The notes under the pieces were generated by a model, which worked only from the letters and a program-made list of their open reading frames with translations, ran no database searches and had not been told where the DNA came from. A stretch of DNA of 51,237 bases from NCBI GenBank assembly GCA_003696625.1, contig RFGR01000082.1:1-51237 (forward strand). The letters are read 5' to 3'. Source of the DNA: Planctomycetota bacterium. Lineage in GTDB: Bacteria > Planctomycetota > UBA1135. The position numbers were made by a program, and so were the translations under genes. This document shows, one piece after another, positions 42,976 to 51,237 of this stretch (the stretch's first letter is position 1; each line of letters opens with the position of its first letter).

Positions 42976-44451
42976 ATGAGCCGCACCAAGTCGCCGCCCG
43001 AGCCCGCCGCCGCCCCCGGTTGGGACTACGCCCCCGCGCCCGAGACCGCCCCGGTCGAGATCGCCTCCCGCTACGGCCATTTCATCGCCGGCGAGTTCGT
43101 GCCGGCCGCCGACGGCGCCGAGTTCGCCACGATCAACCCGGCGACCGAGGAAGAGCTGAGCCGAGTCGCCCGCGGCGGCGCCGAGGACGTCGAGCGGGCC
43201 GTGGCCGCCGCCCGCCGGGCGCTGCCGCGTTGGTCGCGGCTGCCGGGGCGGGAACGGGCCAAGTACCTGTTCCGGATCGCCCGCCGCCTCCAGGAGCGGG
43301 CGCGGGAACTGGCCGTGCTCGAGACCCTGGACGGCGGCAAGCCGATCCGCGAATCCCGCGACGTCGACGTGCCCGAGGCGGCGCGCCACTTCTTCTACCA
43401 CGCCGGTTGGGCCGACAAGCTCGAGTTCGCCTTCCCGGGCCGGCGGCCGAAGCCGGTCGGGGTCTGCGGCCAGATCATCCCCTGGAACTTCCCGCTCCTG
43501 ATGGCGGCCTGGAAGCTGGCGCCGGCGCTGGCCTGCGGCAACACGGTGGTCCTCAAGCCGGCCGAGACGACGCCGCTGACCGCGCTGCGTCTGGCCGAGA
43601 TCCTGCAGGAGTGCGAGTTGCCGCCGGGGGTGGTGAACATCGTCACCGGCGACGGCGAGACCGGGGCGGCCCTCGCCGCCCACCGGGGGGTCCGCAAGAT
43701 CGCCTTTACCGGCAGCACCGAGGTGGGCAAGAAGCTGGCCGCCGCCGTGGCCGGCAGCCGCCGCCGGCTCACCCTCGAGCTGGGCGGCAAGTCGGCCAAC
43801 ATCGTCTGCGAGGACGCCAGCCTCGACCAGGCGGTCGAGGGGGTGATCGACGCCATCTTCTTCAACCAGGGCCACGTCTGCTGCGCCGGCTCCCGGCTGC
43901 TGGTTCAGGAGAGCATCCTCGAGGAGTTTCTCGAGAAGCTCGACTGGCGGCTGCGCAGCCTTCGAGTCGGCGATCCGCTGGACAAGAACACCGACGTCGG
44001 CGCGATCAACTCCCGAGCGCAGCTCGACCGCATCCGCACCTACCTGCGCATCGGCCTCGAGGAGGGCGGTCGGCTGCACGAGTGCCACGACCAGCCGCTG
44101 CCGGCGAAGGGCTTCTGGTGTCGGCCGTGCTACTTCACCAACGTCCAGCCGGCCGACACCCTGGCCCGCGAGGAGGTCTTCGGGCCGGTACTGGCGGTGA
44201 TGAGCTTCCGCACTCCCGAGGAGGCGATCGCCCGGGCCAACAACACGCCCTACGGGCTGGCGGCCGGGATCTGGAGCGACAAGGGGTCGCGGATCTTCGC
44301 CCTCGCCGCCCGGCTGCAGGCCGGGGTGGTCTGGTGCAACACCTACAACCGCTTCGACGCCTCCTCCCCCTTCGGCGGCTACAAGGAGTCGGGGTTCGGT
44401 CGGGAGGGAGGCCGGCAGGGCCTGCGGCCCTACCTGGAGCTGGAACGATGA
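42976..44451 (+). CDS. Aldehyde dehydrogenase, catalytic half of a split ALDH16-like pair
   Basis: A 491-residue NAD(P)+-dependent aldehyde dehydrogenase. All key parts are present: PWNFP (oxyanion Asn171), KPAE, FTGSTEVGK, general base Glu268 in LELGGK, nucleophile Cys302 in GHVCCAGSR, and EEVFGPV. Its length equals the first domain of two-domain ALDH16 proteins. Its stop overlaps the start of a second, shortened ALDH gene (ATGA at 44448-44451). Lying just behind deoC it most likely oxidises the acetaldehyde from deoxyribose breakdown. Confidence 0.93.
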   Translation: MSRTKSPPEPAAAPGWDYAPAPETAPVEIASRYGHFIAGEFVPAADGAEFATINPATEEELSRVARGGAEDVERAVAAARRALPRWSRLPGRERAKYLFRIARRLQERARELAVLETLDGGKPIRESRDVDVPEAARHFFYHAGWADKLEFAFPGRRPKPVGVCGQIIPWNFPLLMAAWKLAPALACGNTVVLKPAETTPLTALRLAEILQECELPPGVVNIVTGDGETGAALAAHRGVRKIAFTGSTEVGKKLAAAVAGSRRRLTLELGGKSANIVCEDASLDQAVEGVIDAIFFNQGHVCCAGSRLLVQESILEEFLEKLDWRLRSLRVGDPLDKNTDVGAINSRAQLDRIRTYLRIGLEEGGRLHECHDQPLPAKGFWCRPCYFTNVQPADTLAREEVFGPVLAVMSFRTPEEAIARANNTPYGLAAGIWSDKGSRIFALAARLQAGVVWCNTYNRFDASSPFGGYKESGFGREGGRQGLRPYLELER

Positions 44452-45338
44452 GCGGCGAGCGCGGAGCGAGACGGGTGACGGTGACCAAGACCTACAAGCT
44501 CTTTCTGGGCGGCGGCTTCCCGCGGAGCGAATCCGGCCGCAGCCTGTCGGTCGTGGACCGGCGCGGCCGGGTCGTGGCCCAGGTCTGCCGGGCCTCGCGC
44601 AAGGACCTGCGCGAAGCGGTCGAGGCCGCCGCCCGGGCGCTGCCGGACTGGTCCCGGCGCGACGCCTACAACCGCGGCCAAATCCTTTACCGGATGGCCG
44701 AGATGCTCGAGGCCCGGGCCGGCGAGATGGCCGAACTGCTGGCCCTGACCGTGCCGGGTGGCCTGCGCCGGGCCCGGCGCGAGACCGCCGCCGCGGTCGA
44801 TCGGCTGGTCCACTTCGCCGGTTGGGCCGACAAGTTCCCGCAGGTCCTGGGCAACGCCAATCCGGTGCCCGGCCCGTACTACAACTTCACGATCCCGGAA
44901 CCCTCCGGAGTGACCGGAGTGGTGGCGCCGGCGGAGGAGCCGTTGCTGGCCCTGGTCTCCCTGCTGGCGCCGCCGCTCTGCGCCGGCTGCACGATCGTCG
45001 CCCTGGCCTCGCCCGAGCACCCGCTGGCCGCCTCGGTCCTGGGCGAGGTTTGCGCCGTCTCCGATCTCCCGGCCGGCGCGGTCAACCTGCTCAGCGGCCG
45101 GCGCGAGGAGCTGCTGCCGCACCTGGCCGGCCACCGGGAGGTGATCGCGATCCACGCCGCCGGCTGTTCCCGGGCCGAGCGCCGTCAGCTCGAAGAGGGG
45201 ACGGCCGGCAACCTGAAGCGGGTCCGGGTGGTCGATCTGGAGGCGGAAGCCTGGTACGACGAGGATGAGTGCCACTCGCCCTGGTGGATCGAGCCCTTCG
45301 TCGAGATGAAGACGATCTGGCACCCGTCCGCCTACTGA
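44448..45338 (+). CDS. Non-catalytic, truncated aldehyde dehydrogenase-like subunit
   Basis: A 296-residue ALDH-like protein. It keeps the cofactor-domain order (FLGGGFPRSESG, then EPSGVTGVVAPAEEPLLALVSLLAPPLCAGCTIVALASP, where active enzymes have PWN and KPSE), but it lacks both the ELGGK base and the catalytic Cys loop and ends about 200 residues early. The same reduced pseudo-ALDH domain forms the C-terminal part of ALDH16 proteins. Here it is a separate, translationally coupled polypeptide, so it is probably a structural partner of the enzyme encoded before it. Confidence 0.8.
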   Translation: MSGERGARRVTVTKTYKLFLGGGFPRSESGRSLSVVDRRGRVVAQVCRASRKDLREAVEAAARALPDWSRRDAYNRGQILYRMAEMLEARAGEMAELLALTVPGGLRRARRETAAAVDRLVHFAGWADKFPQVLGNANPVPGPYYNFTIPEPSGVTGVVAPAEEPLLALVSLLAPPLCAGCTIVALASPEHPLAASVLGEVCAVSDLPAGAVNLLSGRREELLPHLAGHREVIAIHAAGCSRAERRQLEEGTAGNLKRVRVVDLEAEAWYDEDECHSPWWIEPFVEMKTIWHPSAY

Positions 45339-47227
45339 GCCGCGGCCGCCACCAGCGCGAGGATGGCGTCGCCGTAGCGGTCCAGCCGGGCCGGTCCGAT
45401 GCCCGGCACCGCCAGCAGCTCCTCGGCATTGGTCGGGCGCCGGCGACAGATCTCCCGCAGGGTGGCGTCGTTCAGGACGGTGAAGGCTGGCCTGCCGGCG
45501 GCGGTCCGGCGCCGCCACTCGCGCAGGGCGGCGAACAGCTCCCGCTCGGCCGGCGCGAGGTCGCCGGCGGCCGGCGGCCGCCGCTTCGGGGCCGGCCCGG
45601 TGCGGTCGGCGGGCTCGGGCCAGACCAGGCGCGGTTCCTCCTGGCCGCGCAGCACCGCCAGGCCCTGGTCGGTGATCGCCAGCAGCGGGTACTCCGAACC
45701 GGTGATGCGGACCAGGCCGGCCTCCTCGCAGCGGTCGAGGAGATCGAGGACGAAGGTTCGCGGGCGGCCGGCGAGGAGGCCGTAAGTGCTGAGCCGGGCC
45801 AGCGGCGAATTCAGGATCGCCTGTGCCCGGCTGCCGATCAGCATGTCGGCGACACGACGGCGGCCGTAGCGGCCGCCGGCGCGGGCGACGCCGGACAGAG
45901 CCTGGAGCAGCAGCGTGCGGCGACCGCCGACGGGAACTTCGGCTGCCTCGCCGGTCTCGAGGCAGCGGTCACAGGAGCCGCAGCCGGAAAGCAGGCGGTC
46001 GGCGTCCGGGTCGCCGAAGTAGGCGAGGATCGCCCGCCGCCGGCAGGAACGGCCGCCGGCGAAGCCGCGCATCCGCTGCAGGCGGAGGAGGCGGCTGCGG
46101 AGGTGCTGTTCGCGCGCCTCCGCCCGCGCCGGGTCGTCCTCGCCGGCGGCGGCCGCCTCGGCGCAGGCCTCCTCGTGGCTGCGTCGGATCAAGAACTCGG
46201 CGGTCCGGAAGTCGCGGAAGGTGAAGAGGAGAACCGCCTCGGCCGGCAGGCCGTCGCGGCCGGCTCGGCCGACCTCCTGGTAGTAGGCCTCGATCGAGGG
46301 TGGCGCCGCCAGGTGGATCAGCAGCCGGACGTCTGGCTTGTCGATCCCCATGCCGAAGGCGTTGGTCGCGACCAGGGCGTCGAGGTCGTCGGCCAGGAAG
46401 CGTTCCTGGCGGTCGTGGCGGTCGGCTCCGTCCAGGCCGGCGTGGTAGAAGTCCGCCCGTAGCCCGTGCCGGGCGAGTTCGGCCGCCGCTTCCTCGGTCT
46501 GCCGGCGGGTGGCGGCGTAGACCAGGGCCGGGGCGGGGCCGGGGCGTCCGCGGACGAGTTCCGACAACCGCGCCAGGCGCTCCCGCTCGCCGGCGCAGCG
46601 GACGACGGTCAGGCGCAGGTTGGGCCGATCGAAGCCGCGCACGAACAGGGCCGGGTCGGCCATGCCGAGGGCGGTGCCGAGTTCCTGCCGCAGCTCCGGG
46701 GTGGCGGTGGCGGTGAAGGCGGCGAGCCGCGGCGGCCGGATCCGAGCCAGCAGCGGCCGGATGGCGAGATAGTCGGGCCGGAAGTCGTGGCCCCACTGAC
46801 TGACGCAATGGGCCTCGTCCACTGCCACCAGCGACAGGCGGGCGCGCTCGAGGGCGGCCAGGAAGGAGGCGTTGCGCAGCCGTTCCGGCGCCGCGTAGAC
46901 CAGTTTCAAGGCGCCTGCGGCCAAGCTGGCCTCGGCCGCCCGGCGGGCCGCGACCGGGTCGGCGCTGGTGATCCGCGCCGCCGGGATGCCGAGCCGCTGG
47001 AGGCCGTCGACCTGGTCCTTCATCAGCGCGATCAGGGGTGAGACGACCAGAGCGGTGCCGTCGGCGAGCACGGCCGGCAGCTGGTAGCAGAGGGACTTGC
47101 CGCCGCCGGTCGGGAGGACCGCGATGGTCGGGCGTCCGGACAACACCGAAGCGGCGATTTCGCGCTGGCCGGGCCGGAAGGAGGCATGGCCGAAGCGGCG
47201 CAGGGCGGTGTCGAGGAGGTCGGACAA
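45332..47227 (-). CDS. recQ: ATP-dependent DNA helicase RecQ
   Basis: A 631-residue SF2 helicase for recombination and replication repair. Motifs include Walker A LPTGGGKSLCYQLPA, Walker B VDEAHC with WGHDFRPDY, TATATP, and the motif VI region YYQEVGRAGRDG. The zinc-binding RQC part follows (GRSCRRR...CGSCDRC), and an HRDC domain ends the protein (FTVLNDATLREICRRRP, then LLAVPGIGPARLDRYGD). The start is TTG at 47227, the only sensible start near the first motif. It overlaps the convergent ALDH-like gene by 7 nt and is divergent from ileS. Confidence 0.93.
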   Translation of the reverse strand: MSDLLDTALRRFGHASFRPGQREIAASVLSGRPTIAVLPTGGGKSLCYQLPAVLADGTALVVSPLIALMKDQVDGLQRLGIPAARITSADPVAARRAAEASLAAGALKLVYAAPERLRNASFLAALERARLSLVAVDEAHCVSQWGHDFRPDYLAIRPLLARIRPPRLAAFTATATPELRQELGTALGMADPALFVRGFDRPNLRLTVVRCAGERERLARLSELVRGRPGPAPALVYAATRRQTEEAAAELARHGLRADFYHAGLDGADRHDRQERFLADDLDALVATNAFGMGIDKPDVRLLIHLAAPPSIEAYYQEVGRAGRDGLPAEAVLLFTFRDFRTAEFLIRRSHEEACAEAAAAGEDDPARAEAREQHLRSRLLRLQRMRGFAGGRSCRRRAILAYFGDPDADRLLSGCGSCDRCLETGEAAEVPVGGRRTLLLQALSGVARAGGRYGRRRVADMLIGSRAQAILNSPLARLSTYGLLAGRPRTFVLDLLDRCEEAGLVRITGSEYPLLAITDQGLAVLRGQEEPRLVWPEPADRTGPAPKRRPPAAGDLAPAERELFAALREWRRRTAAGRPAFTVLNDATLREICRRRPTNAEELLAVPGIGPARLDRYGDAILALVAAAAQ

Positions 47228-47260
47228 GGCGACGGGAGCGGTCGGTCGGAGGCGGGAGGA

Positions 47261-47269
47261 CCGTACAAT
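47261..47269. promoter_or_regulatory. Overlapping divergent -10-like elements of recQ and ileS
   Basis: TACAAT on the plus strand (47264-47269) lies 8 nt before the ileS ATG. TACGGT on the minus strand (47266-47261) overlaps it and could serve recQ with a leader of about 25 nt. Only 50 nt separate the two start codons. Confidence 0.35.
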
Positions 47270-47277
47270 CTCCGGCC

Positions 47278-50200
47278 ATGTTCGAGCCCCTGAGCCGCGA
47301 ATTCCTCGACCGGCCGGACGAAGCCGAGCGCCGCGTTCTGGAAGGGTGGCGGAACCGGGACCTGCTCCACGCCACCACCGCCGGGCGCGAGGGGGCGCCG
47401 GCCTTCGTCTTCTACGAGGGGCCGCCGACCGCCAACGGCAAGCCCGGGATCCACCACCTGCTGGCCCGCACCCTGAAGGACGCCGTCTGCCGATTCCACG
47501 CGATGCGCGGCGAACGGGTGCTCCGCAAGGCCGGCTGGGACACCCACGGCCTGCCGGTCGAACTCCAGGTCGAGAAGGAACTCGGGATCAGCGGCAAGCC
47601 GGAGATCGAGGCGCTCGGAATCGAGCGCTTCAACCGGGCCTGCCGGGAGTCGGTCTTCACCTACAAGGAGGAGTGGGAGCGGCTCTCGACCCGGATCGGC
47701 TACTTGCTCGACTACGACGATCCCTACGTCACCTTCCATCCCGACTACATCGAGTCGGTCTGGTTCCTGCTGTCCCGTTTCGCCCGCAACGGCCTGCTCT
47801 ATCGCGGCCACAAGGTGCTGCCGTGGTGCGGCCGCTGCGGCACCGGTCTGAGCAGCCACGAGGTCGGCCAGGGCTACCGCGAACTGGACGATCCGTCGGT
47901 CTGGGTCTCCTTTCCGCTCCGGGAGGGGCCGGACGGCGCCCGGCCGGAGGGTCTGCTCGCCGGCGCCGCCCTGGTCGCCTGGACGACGACGCCCTGGACG
48001 CTGCCCTCGAACATGGGCGCCTGCGTCCATCCCGACCTGGAATACGCCGTGGTCGAGGCCGCCGGCGGCCGCTGGGTGCTCCTGGCCGAGCGCGCCGACG
48101 AGGTGTTCGGGGTCGACGGCTGGCGGGTCCTCGGCCGCGTCCTCGGCCGCGAGCTGGTCGGCCTGGGCTACGAGCCGCTGTTCCACTTCGAGGGCGGCCG
48201 GGTCGTGCACGAAGGAGATCGGGTCCACGTCGTCCTGGCCGACGACTACGTCACCGCCGAGGAAGGCACCGGCGTCGTCCACCTGGCGCCGTACGGGGCG
48301 GACGACTTCCGGCTGGCGCTGCAGGAGGGAATCCAGGCCACCCTGGCCGTGGGCGAGGACGCCCGCCTCCTCTGCGAGGTGGCCGGGGTGCCGGCCGGGA
48401 CCTTCTTCCGCGACGCCAACAAGCCGCTGGCCGACGACCTCAAACGCCGCGGCCGGCTGCTCCTGCGCCGGCAGTACCGGCACAGCTACCCGCACTGCTG
48501 GCGCTGCGAGACGCCGCTGATCTACTTCCCGGCGCCGGCTTGGTTCCTGCGCACCACCGCCTACAAGGAGCGGATGGTGGCCGAGAACCGGCGAATCCGC
48601 TGGGCGCCGCCCGAGATCGGCTCCGGCCGCTTCGGGGAGTGGCTGGAGAACAACATCGACTGGGCCCTGTCCCGCGACCGCTACTGGGGCACACCGCTGC
48701 CGGTCTGGATGTGCGACCGCGACGAGGGCCACTGGCATTGCGTCGAGTCTTTCGCCGAACTGGCCGAACTGGCCGGCGGCTTGCCCGAACCCTTCGATCC
48801 CCACCGGCCGGTGGTCGACCGGATCGAGTTCCCCTGCCGGACCGCGGACTGCGCCGGCACGATGCGGCGGGTGCCGCAGGTGATCGACTGTTGGTTCGAC
48901 AGCGGTGCGATGCCGTTCGCCCAGTACCACTGGCCGTTCGAGAACCGCGACCTGGTCGCCGAGCAGTTTCCGGCCAGCTTCATCGCCGAGGGCCTCGACC
49001 AGACCCGCGGCTGGTTCTACACCCTGCACGCCATCGCCGTCTTCTTGACCACGGTCGACGAGGATCTCTGGGCCTCCGGCCGGCTGTGGGGAGAGCCGTT
49101 GCCGCGCCTGGAGCCCGGCGGCGCCTATCGTTCCTGCCTGGTCAACGGCCTGCTCCTGGACCGGAACGGCCAGAAGATGTCGAAGCGGCTGGGCAACACC
49201 GTCGATCCCTGGCAGGCGGTCGCCGAACACGGGGTCGATTCGGTCCGCTGGAGCCTGCTCGCCGGCGGCGCCGCCCATTTGTCCCGTCGTTACGACGACC
49301 AAGCCATCGCCGAGGTCCGGCGGCGGATCCTCGGCACTCTGGCCGCCTGCTACGACTTCCTGGCCCTCTACGCCCGCAGCGAGGGCTGGAATCCGGCCGA
49401 CGGCCTGCCGCCGCGAGCCGAGCGGCCGGCGATCGACCGCTGGATCCTGTCGCGGGCCGCCGCCGCCGCCACCGCCTGCGTCCGGGCCTGGAGCGACCTG
49501 GTGCCGGCCGACGCCCTGCGCGCCCTCCAGCGTTTCATCGTCGACGAGTTGTCGAACTGGTACGTGCGCCGCTGCCGGCGCCGGTTCTGGGGCAACGACG
49601 GCCGCGCCAGCCAGGAGGCCGCCTTCGCCACCCTGTACGAGGTCCTCGGGGCGGTGGTCCGACTGGTCGCGCCGGTGACACCGTTCCTCGCTGATGCCCT
49701 CTGGGGCCAGCTTCACCCGGACCGCGACAGCGTTCACCTGGAACGCTATCCCGATCCCGACGACCCGGAGGAGCCGACCTTCGATCCCGGCCGCGACCGC
49801 GATCCGGCCCTCGAGGCGGCCATGGAACCGATCCTGCGCGCCGCCGGGCTCGGCCGGGCCGTGCGGGAGAAGGTGCGGATCCGGCTCCGGCAGCCGCTGC
49901 CGCGGCTGATCCTCCACGTGGCCGGCGAGGACCGGCTGCCGGCCAGCCCGCGCCACTACGAGGAGGCGCTGCGCGAGGAGCTGAATGTGAAGGAGGTCGA
50001 GTGGGTCGAAGGCACGCCCGACTTCCTGCAGGTGCGGGCCAAGCCGAACTATCCCCGTCTCGGCAAGCGGGCCGGCAAGGACATGAAGGCCCTGGCCGCG
50101 GCGATCGCCGAACTCGACCGGGACATCCTCTTCCGGCTCCAGGGCGGGGAGGAGATCGAGGTCGAGGCCGGCGCCGGGACCTATCGGCTGGCCGCCGAGG

Positions 50201-50577
50201 ACGTGATCATCGAGACCTTGAGTGTCGAGGGACTCGAGGCCGCCACCGACGGGCTGGTCACGATCGGGCTGGTCACCGAGATCGACGAGACCCTGGCTCG
50301 GGAAGGTCTGGCCCGGGAACTCGTCAACCGGATCCAGAACCAGCGCAAGGAGAGCGGCCTGGAGGTGAGCGACCGGATCCGGCTGCGCCTCGGCGGCAGC
50401 GCCGAGGTGGGCGAGGCGCTGGCTGAACACCGGGACTGGATCGCCGGCGAGGTGCTGGCCGAGGGAGGCCTGGAGTGGGCCGGGCCGGCCGGAGCCGCGG
50501 CCGGGCGCTGTTGGGAGCTGCCCGGCGGTCTCGAGGTCCGGATCGAACTCGAGCGGATGCCGGCCGCCGCGAACTGA
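47278..50577 (+). CDS. ileS: Isoleucyl-tRNA synthetase, type 2 (eukaryote-like)
   Basis: A 1099-residue class I synthetase that charges tRNA-Ile and edits valine. The ATP-binding motif is PPTANGKPGIHH (a HIGH variant), and KMSKR occurs near residue 634. The segments WDTHGLPVELQVEKELGI, GYLLDYDDPYVTFHPDYIESVWF and WCGRCGTGLSSHEVGQGY, the longer size, and the absence of a C-terminal zinc finger match the IleRS2 class, which is typically resistant to mupirocin. The ATG at 47278 fits the N-terminus and the TACAAT element upstream. Only one ileS is visible in this window. Confidence 0.95.
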   Translation: MFEPLSREFLDRPDEAERRVLEGWRNRDLLHATTAGREGAPAFVFYEGPPTANGKPGIHHLLARTLKDAVCRFHAMRGERVLRKAGWDTHGLPVELQVEKELGISGKPEIEALGIERFNRACRESVFTYKEEWERLSTRIGYLLDYDDPYVTFHPDYIESVWFLLSRFARNGLLYRGHKVLPWCGRCGTGLSSHEVGQGYRELDDPSVWVSFPLREGPDGARPEGLLAGAALVAWTTTPWTLPSNMGACVHPDLEYAVVEAAGGRWVLLAERADEVFGVDGWRVLGRVLGRELVGLGYEPLFHFEGGRVVHEGDRVHVVLADDYVTAEEGTGVVHLAPYGADDFRLALQEGIQATLAVGEDARLLCEVAGVPAGTFFRDANKPLADDLKRRGRLLLRRQYRHSYPHCWRCETPLIYFPAPAWFLRTTAYKERMVAENRRIRWAPPEIGSGRFGEWLENNIDWALSRDRYWGTPLPVWMCDRDEGHWHCVESFAELAELAGGLPEPFDPHRPVVDRIEFPCRTADCAGTMRRVPQVIDCWFDSGAMPFAQYHWPFENRDLVAEQFPASFIAEGLDQTRGWFYTLHAIAVFLTTVDEDLWASGRLWGEPLPRLEPGGAYRSCLVNGLLLDRNGQKMSKRLGNTVDPWQAVAEHGVDSVRWSLLAGGAAHLSRRYDDQAIAEVRRRILGTLAACYDFLALYARSEGWNPADGLPPRAERPAIDRWILSRAAAAATACVRAWSDLVPADALRALQRFIVDELSNWYVRRCRRRFWGNDGRASQEAAFATLYEVLGAVVRLVAPVTPFLADALWGQLHPDRDSVHLERYPDPDDPEEPTFDPGRDRDPALEAAMEPILRAAGLGRAVREKVRIRLRQPLPRLILHVAGEDRLPASPRHYEEALREELNVKEVEWVEGTPDFLQVRAKPNYPRLGKRAGKDMKALAAAIAELDRDILFRLQGGEEIEVEAGAGTYRLAAEDVIIETLSVEGLEAATDGLVTIGLVTEIDETLAREGLARELVNRIQNQRKESGLEVSDRIRLRLGGSAEVGEALAEHRDWIAGEVLAEGGLEWAGPAGAAAGRCWELPGGLEVRIELERMPAAAN

Positions 50578-50589
50578 GCGGAAAGGGCG

Positions 50590-50617
50590 TTGCCCGAGAG
50601 GCTCCGCGTGCTACAGT
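50590..50617 (+). promoter_or_regulatory. Sigma-70-like promoter of the putative RNA
   Basis: TTGCCC (50590-50595), a 16-nt spacer and TACAGT (50612-50617). It is the only place in the window where I see a recognisable -35 together with a -10. Transcription would start near 50624. Confidence 0.45.
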
Positions 50618-50823
50618 AGGCAGGTGTTCTGCGGCGCGAGCCAGGGGACACAAGGCCGGGAGTCCGACAGTTCACTTCCGGGTTCCTCGCTCCGGACCGG
50701 GTAAACCGGCTCGGGCGGATCCCACCTGGCGAGCAGGGACTTTCACCTGCCTGATTCCCCCTGGCGCCGTCGCGGAAGCAGGCCCCGCTGGATCCTCCTT
50801 CCAGCGGGGCTGCTTCTTTCTTC
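50618..50823 (+). ncRNA. Putative structured small RNA of about 200 nt (identity unknown)
   Basis: The region between the promoter and the terminator is full of complementary arms: 50618-50626 with 50744-50752 (9 bp), 50640-50647 with 50758-50765 (8 bp), GCCAGG with CCTGGC at 50725-50730, and an apical TCCGG/CCGGA hairpin. Not all can form at once, so alternative folds exist. Length, isolated promoter, closing stem with inner loops and terminator are compatible with a 6S-like RNA, but I do not recognise conserved bases of 6S, SRP, tmRNA or RNase P RNA. Confidence 0.4.
50775..50823 (+). terminator. Strong intrinsic terminator
   Basis: Arms 50775-50792 and 50800-50816 form a 17-bp stem with a single bulged G and a 7-nt loop, followed by TTTCTTCC. 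It ends the putative RNA and any ileS read-through. Confidence 0.85.
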
Positions 50824-50866
50824 CGCGGGCTCGAGGCGCGGGGTTGTTCCGGCCCGGCGTGCCCGG

Positions 50867-50872
50867 CAGAAT
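50867..50872 (+). promoter_or_regulatory. -10-like CAGAAT before the last gene
   Basis: CAGAAT is followed by GCCGGC (6 nt) and the GTG at 50879. It has the same spacing as the other leaderless sites but a C in the first position. Confidence 0.35.
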
Positions 50873-50878
50873 GCCGGC

Positions 50879-51237
50879 GTGAAGAAGCTCCTGCCGTTGT
50901 TCGTCGCCGCCCTCGTCGCCGGGCTGGTCTGGAGGTACTGGCCGAGCGAGGATCCGATCGAGGCCGCCGGGACGAACGGCGAGGATCCGCCGGCGGAATC
51001 GGGCGCGGTGGGCGGGGCGGCTGGCGAGGCCGGCCCGGCCCGGGTGATTCCGCTCGGCCCTCCCAGCGGCGCCGACCGGGTCGAGGACGCGGCCGCCGCC
51101 GCCCCGGCGCCGGTCGAGGACCGCGCCGCCCTGCGCGTGCTGGATCGCTGGCATCGCGCCCTCGACCGCTCCGCGGCTCCGGCCGGGGCGCCGGCCGGGA
51201 TCGCCGAGGCGATCGGAGCCTTTGCCGGGATCTGGGA
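50879..51237 (+). CDS. Membrane-anchored protein of unknown function (truncated by window end)
   Basis: The reading frame opens at GTG 50879 and runs off the end without a stop, giving 119 residues. The first 20 (VKKLLPLFVAALVAGLVWRY) are Lys-Lys then hydrophobic, an anchor or signal. Next comes a disordered Gly/Glu/Ala/Pro-rich stretch of about 60 residues, then the start of a helical domain (RAALRVLDRWHRALDR). I do not recognise it. Linker-like composition suggests an exported, membrane-tethered protein. Confidence 0.6.
   Translation, partial: MKKLLPLFVAALVAGLVWRYWPSEDPIEAAGTNGEDPPAESGAVGGAAGEAGPARVIPLGPPSGADRVEDAAAAAPAPVEDRAALRVLDRWHRALDRSAAPAGAPAGIAEAIGAFAGIW

Larger units (their letters stand above)
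50578..50878. other. Intergenic region holding an RNA gene, no protein gene seen
   Basis: This 301-nt stretch contains a promoter-like pair, long inverted repeats and an intrinsic terminator, annotated separately. I see no supported protein-coding frame. Confidence 0.6.

Noticed and set aside
50618-50823. The RNA region as tmRNA, SRP RNA, RNase P RNA or a riboswitch for the last gene.
   Set aside because: No tRNA-like ends, SRP apical motif or RNase P core sequences were recognised, and a strong terminator plus a separate -10 element lie before the gene at 50879.

Overview
This is a GC-rich window (roughly 70% G+C by eye) of ordinary, tightly packed bacterial chromosome. The gene content suggests a Planctomycetota-like Gram-negative: an ECF sigma factor coupled to a Ser/Thr kinase, a sulfatase next to a DUF1080 (3-keto-disaccharide hydrolase) protein, a golvesin-domain amidase, TolC/RND efflux genes and large multihaem cytochromes. 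That assignment is inference, because no rRNA gene is present. I saw no tRNA, CRISPR array, insertion sequence or prophage.

The most remarkable locus is a four-gene minus-strand operon (11168 down to 3426) whose genes are joined by ATGA start/stop overlaps. In order it encodes: an inner-membrane protein fusing a ferredoxin domain, a thioredoxin-reductase-like FAD/NAD(P) module and a di-haem ferric-reductase-like membrane domain; a membrane-anchored cytochrome with 26 CXXCH motifs; an outer-membrane beta-barrel protein; and a probable lipoprotein cytochrome with 19 CXXCH motifs. Together they read as a complete electron path from cytoplasmic NAD(P)H across both membranes, that is, a porin-cytochrome conduit with its own inner-membrane input module.

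Layout. 178-3421: an aryl-sulfotransferase-like protein, a secreted unknown and a radical SAM protein. 3426-11168: the electron-transfer operon. 11275-16463: an SGNH-like pseudoenzyme, DUF1080 and sulfatase genes, and an AI-2E family transporter. 16558-22639: a coiled-coil protein, the ECF sigma/kinase pair and a beta-helix protein. 22647-27924: a five-gene operon (metallohydrolase, amidase, rhodanese, MauE/DoxX, alpha/beta hydrolase). 28008-29144: a secreted protein with its own terminator. 29427-37898: a TetR-TolC-HlyD-RND-rhodanese efflux operon probably continuing into rmlB-rmlA. 37968-40499: mutM (ATT start), an unknown helical protein and upp. 40539-45338: DUF3293, a secreted unknown, then deoC with a split ALDH16-like pair. 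45332-50577: recQ and divergent ileS. 50590-50823: a probable structured RNA with promoter and terminator. 50879-end: a truncated membrane-anchored protein.

A recurring signal is a TANNNT hexamer (often TAGGAT) ending about 6 nt before the start codon of genes that head transcription units, with no Shine-Dalgarno sequence. This looks like leaderless transcription, while several internal operon genes use Shine-Dalgarno sites or start/stop overlaps.
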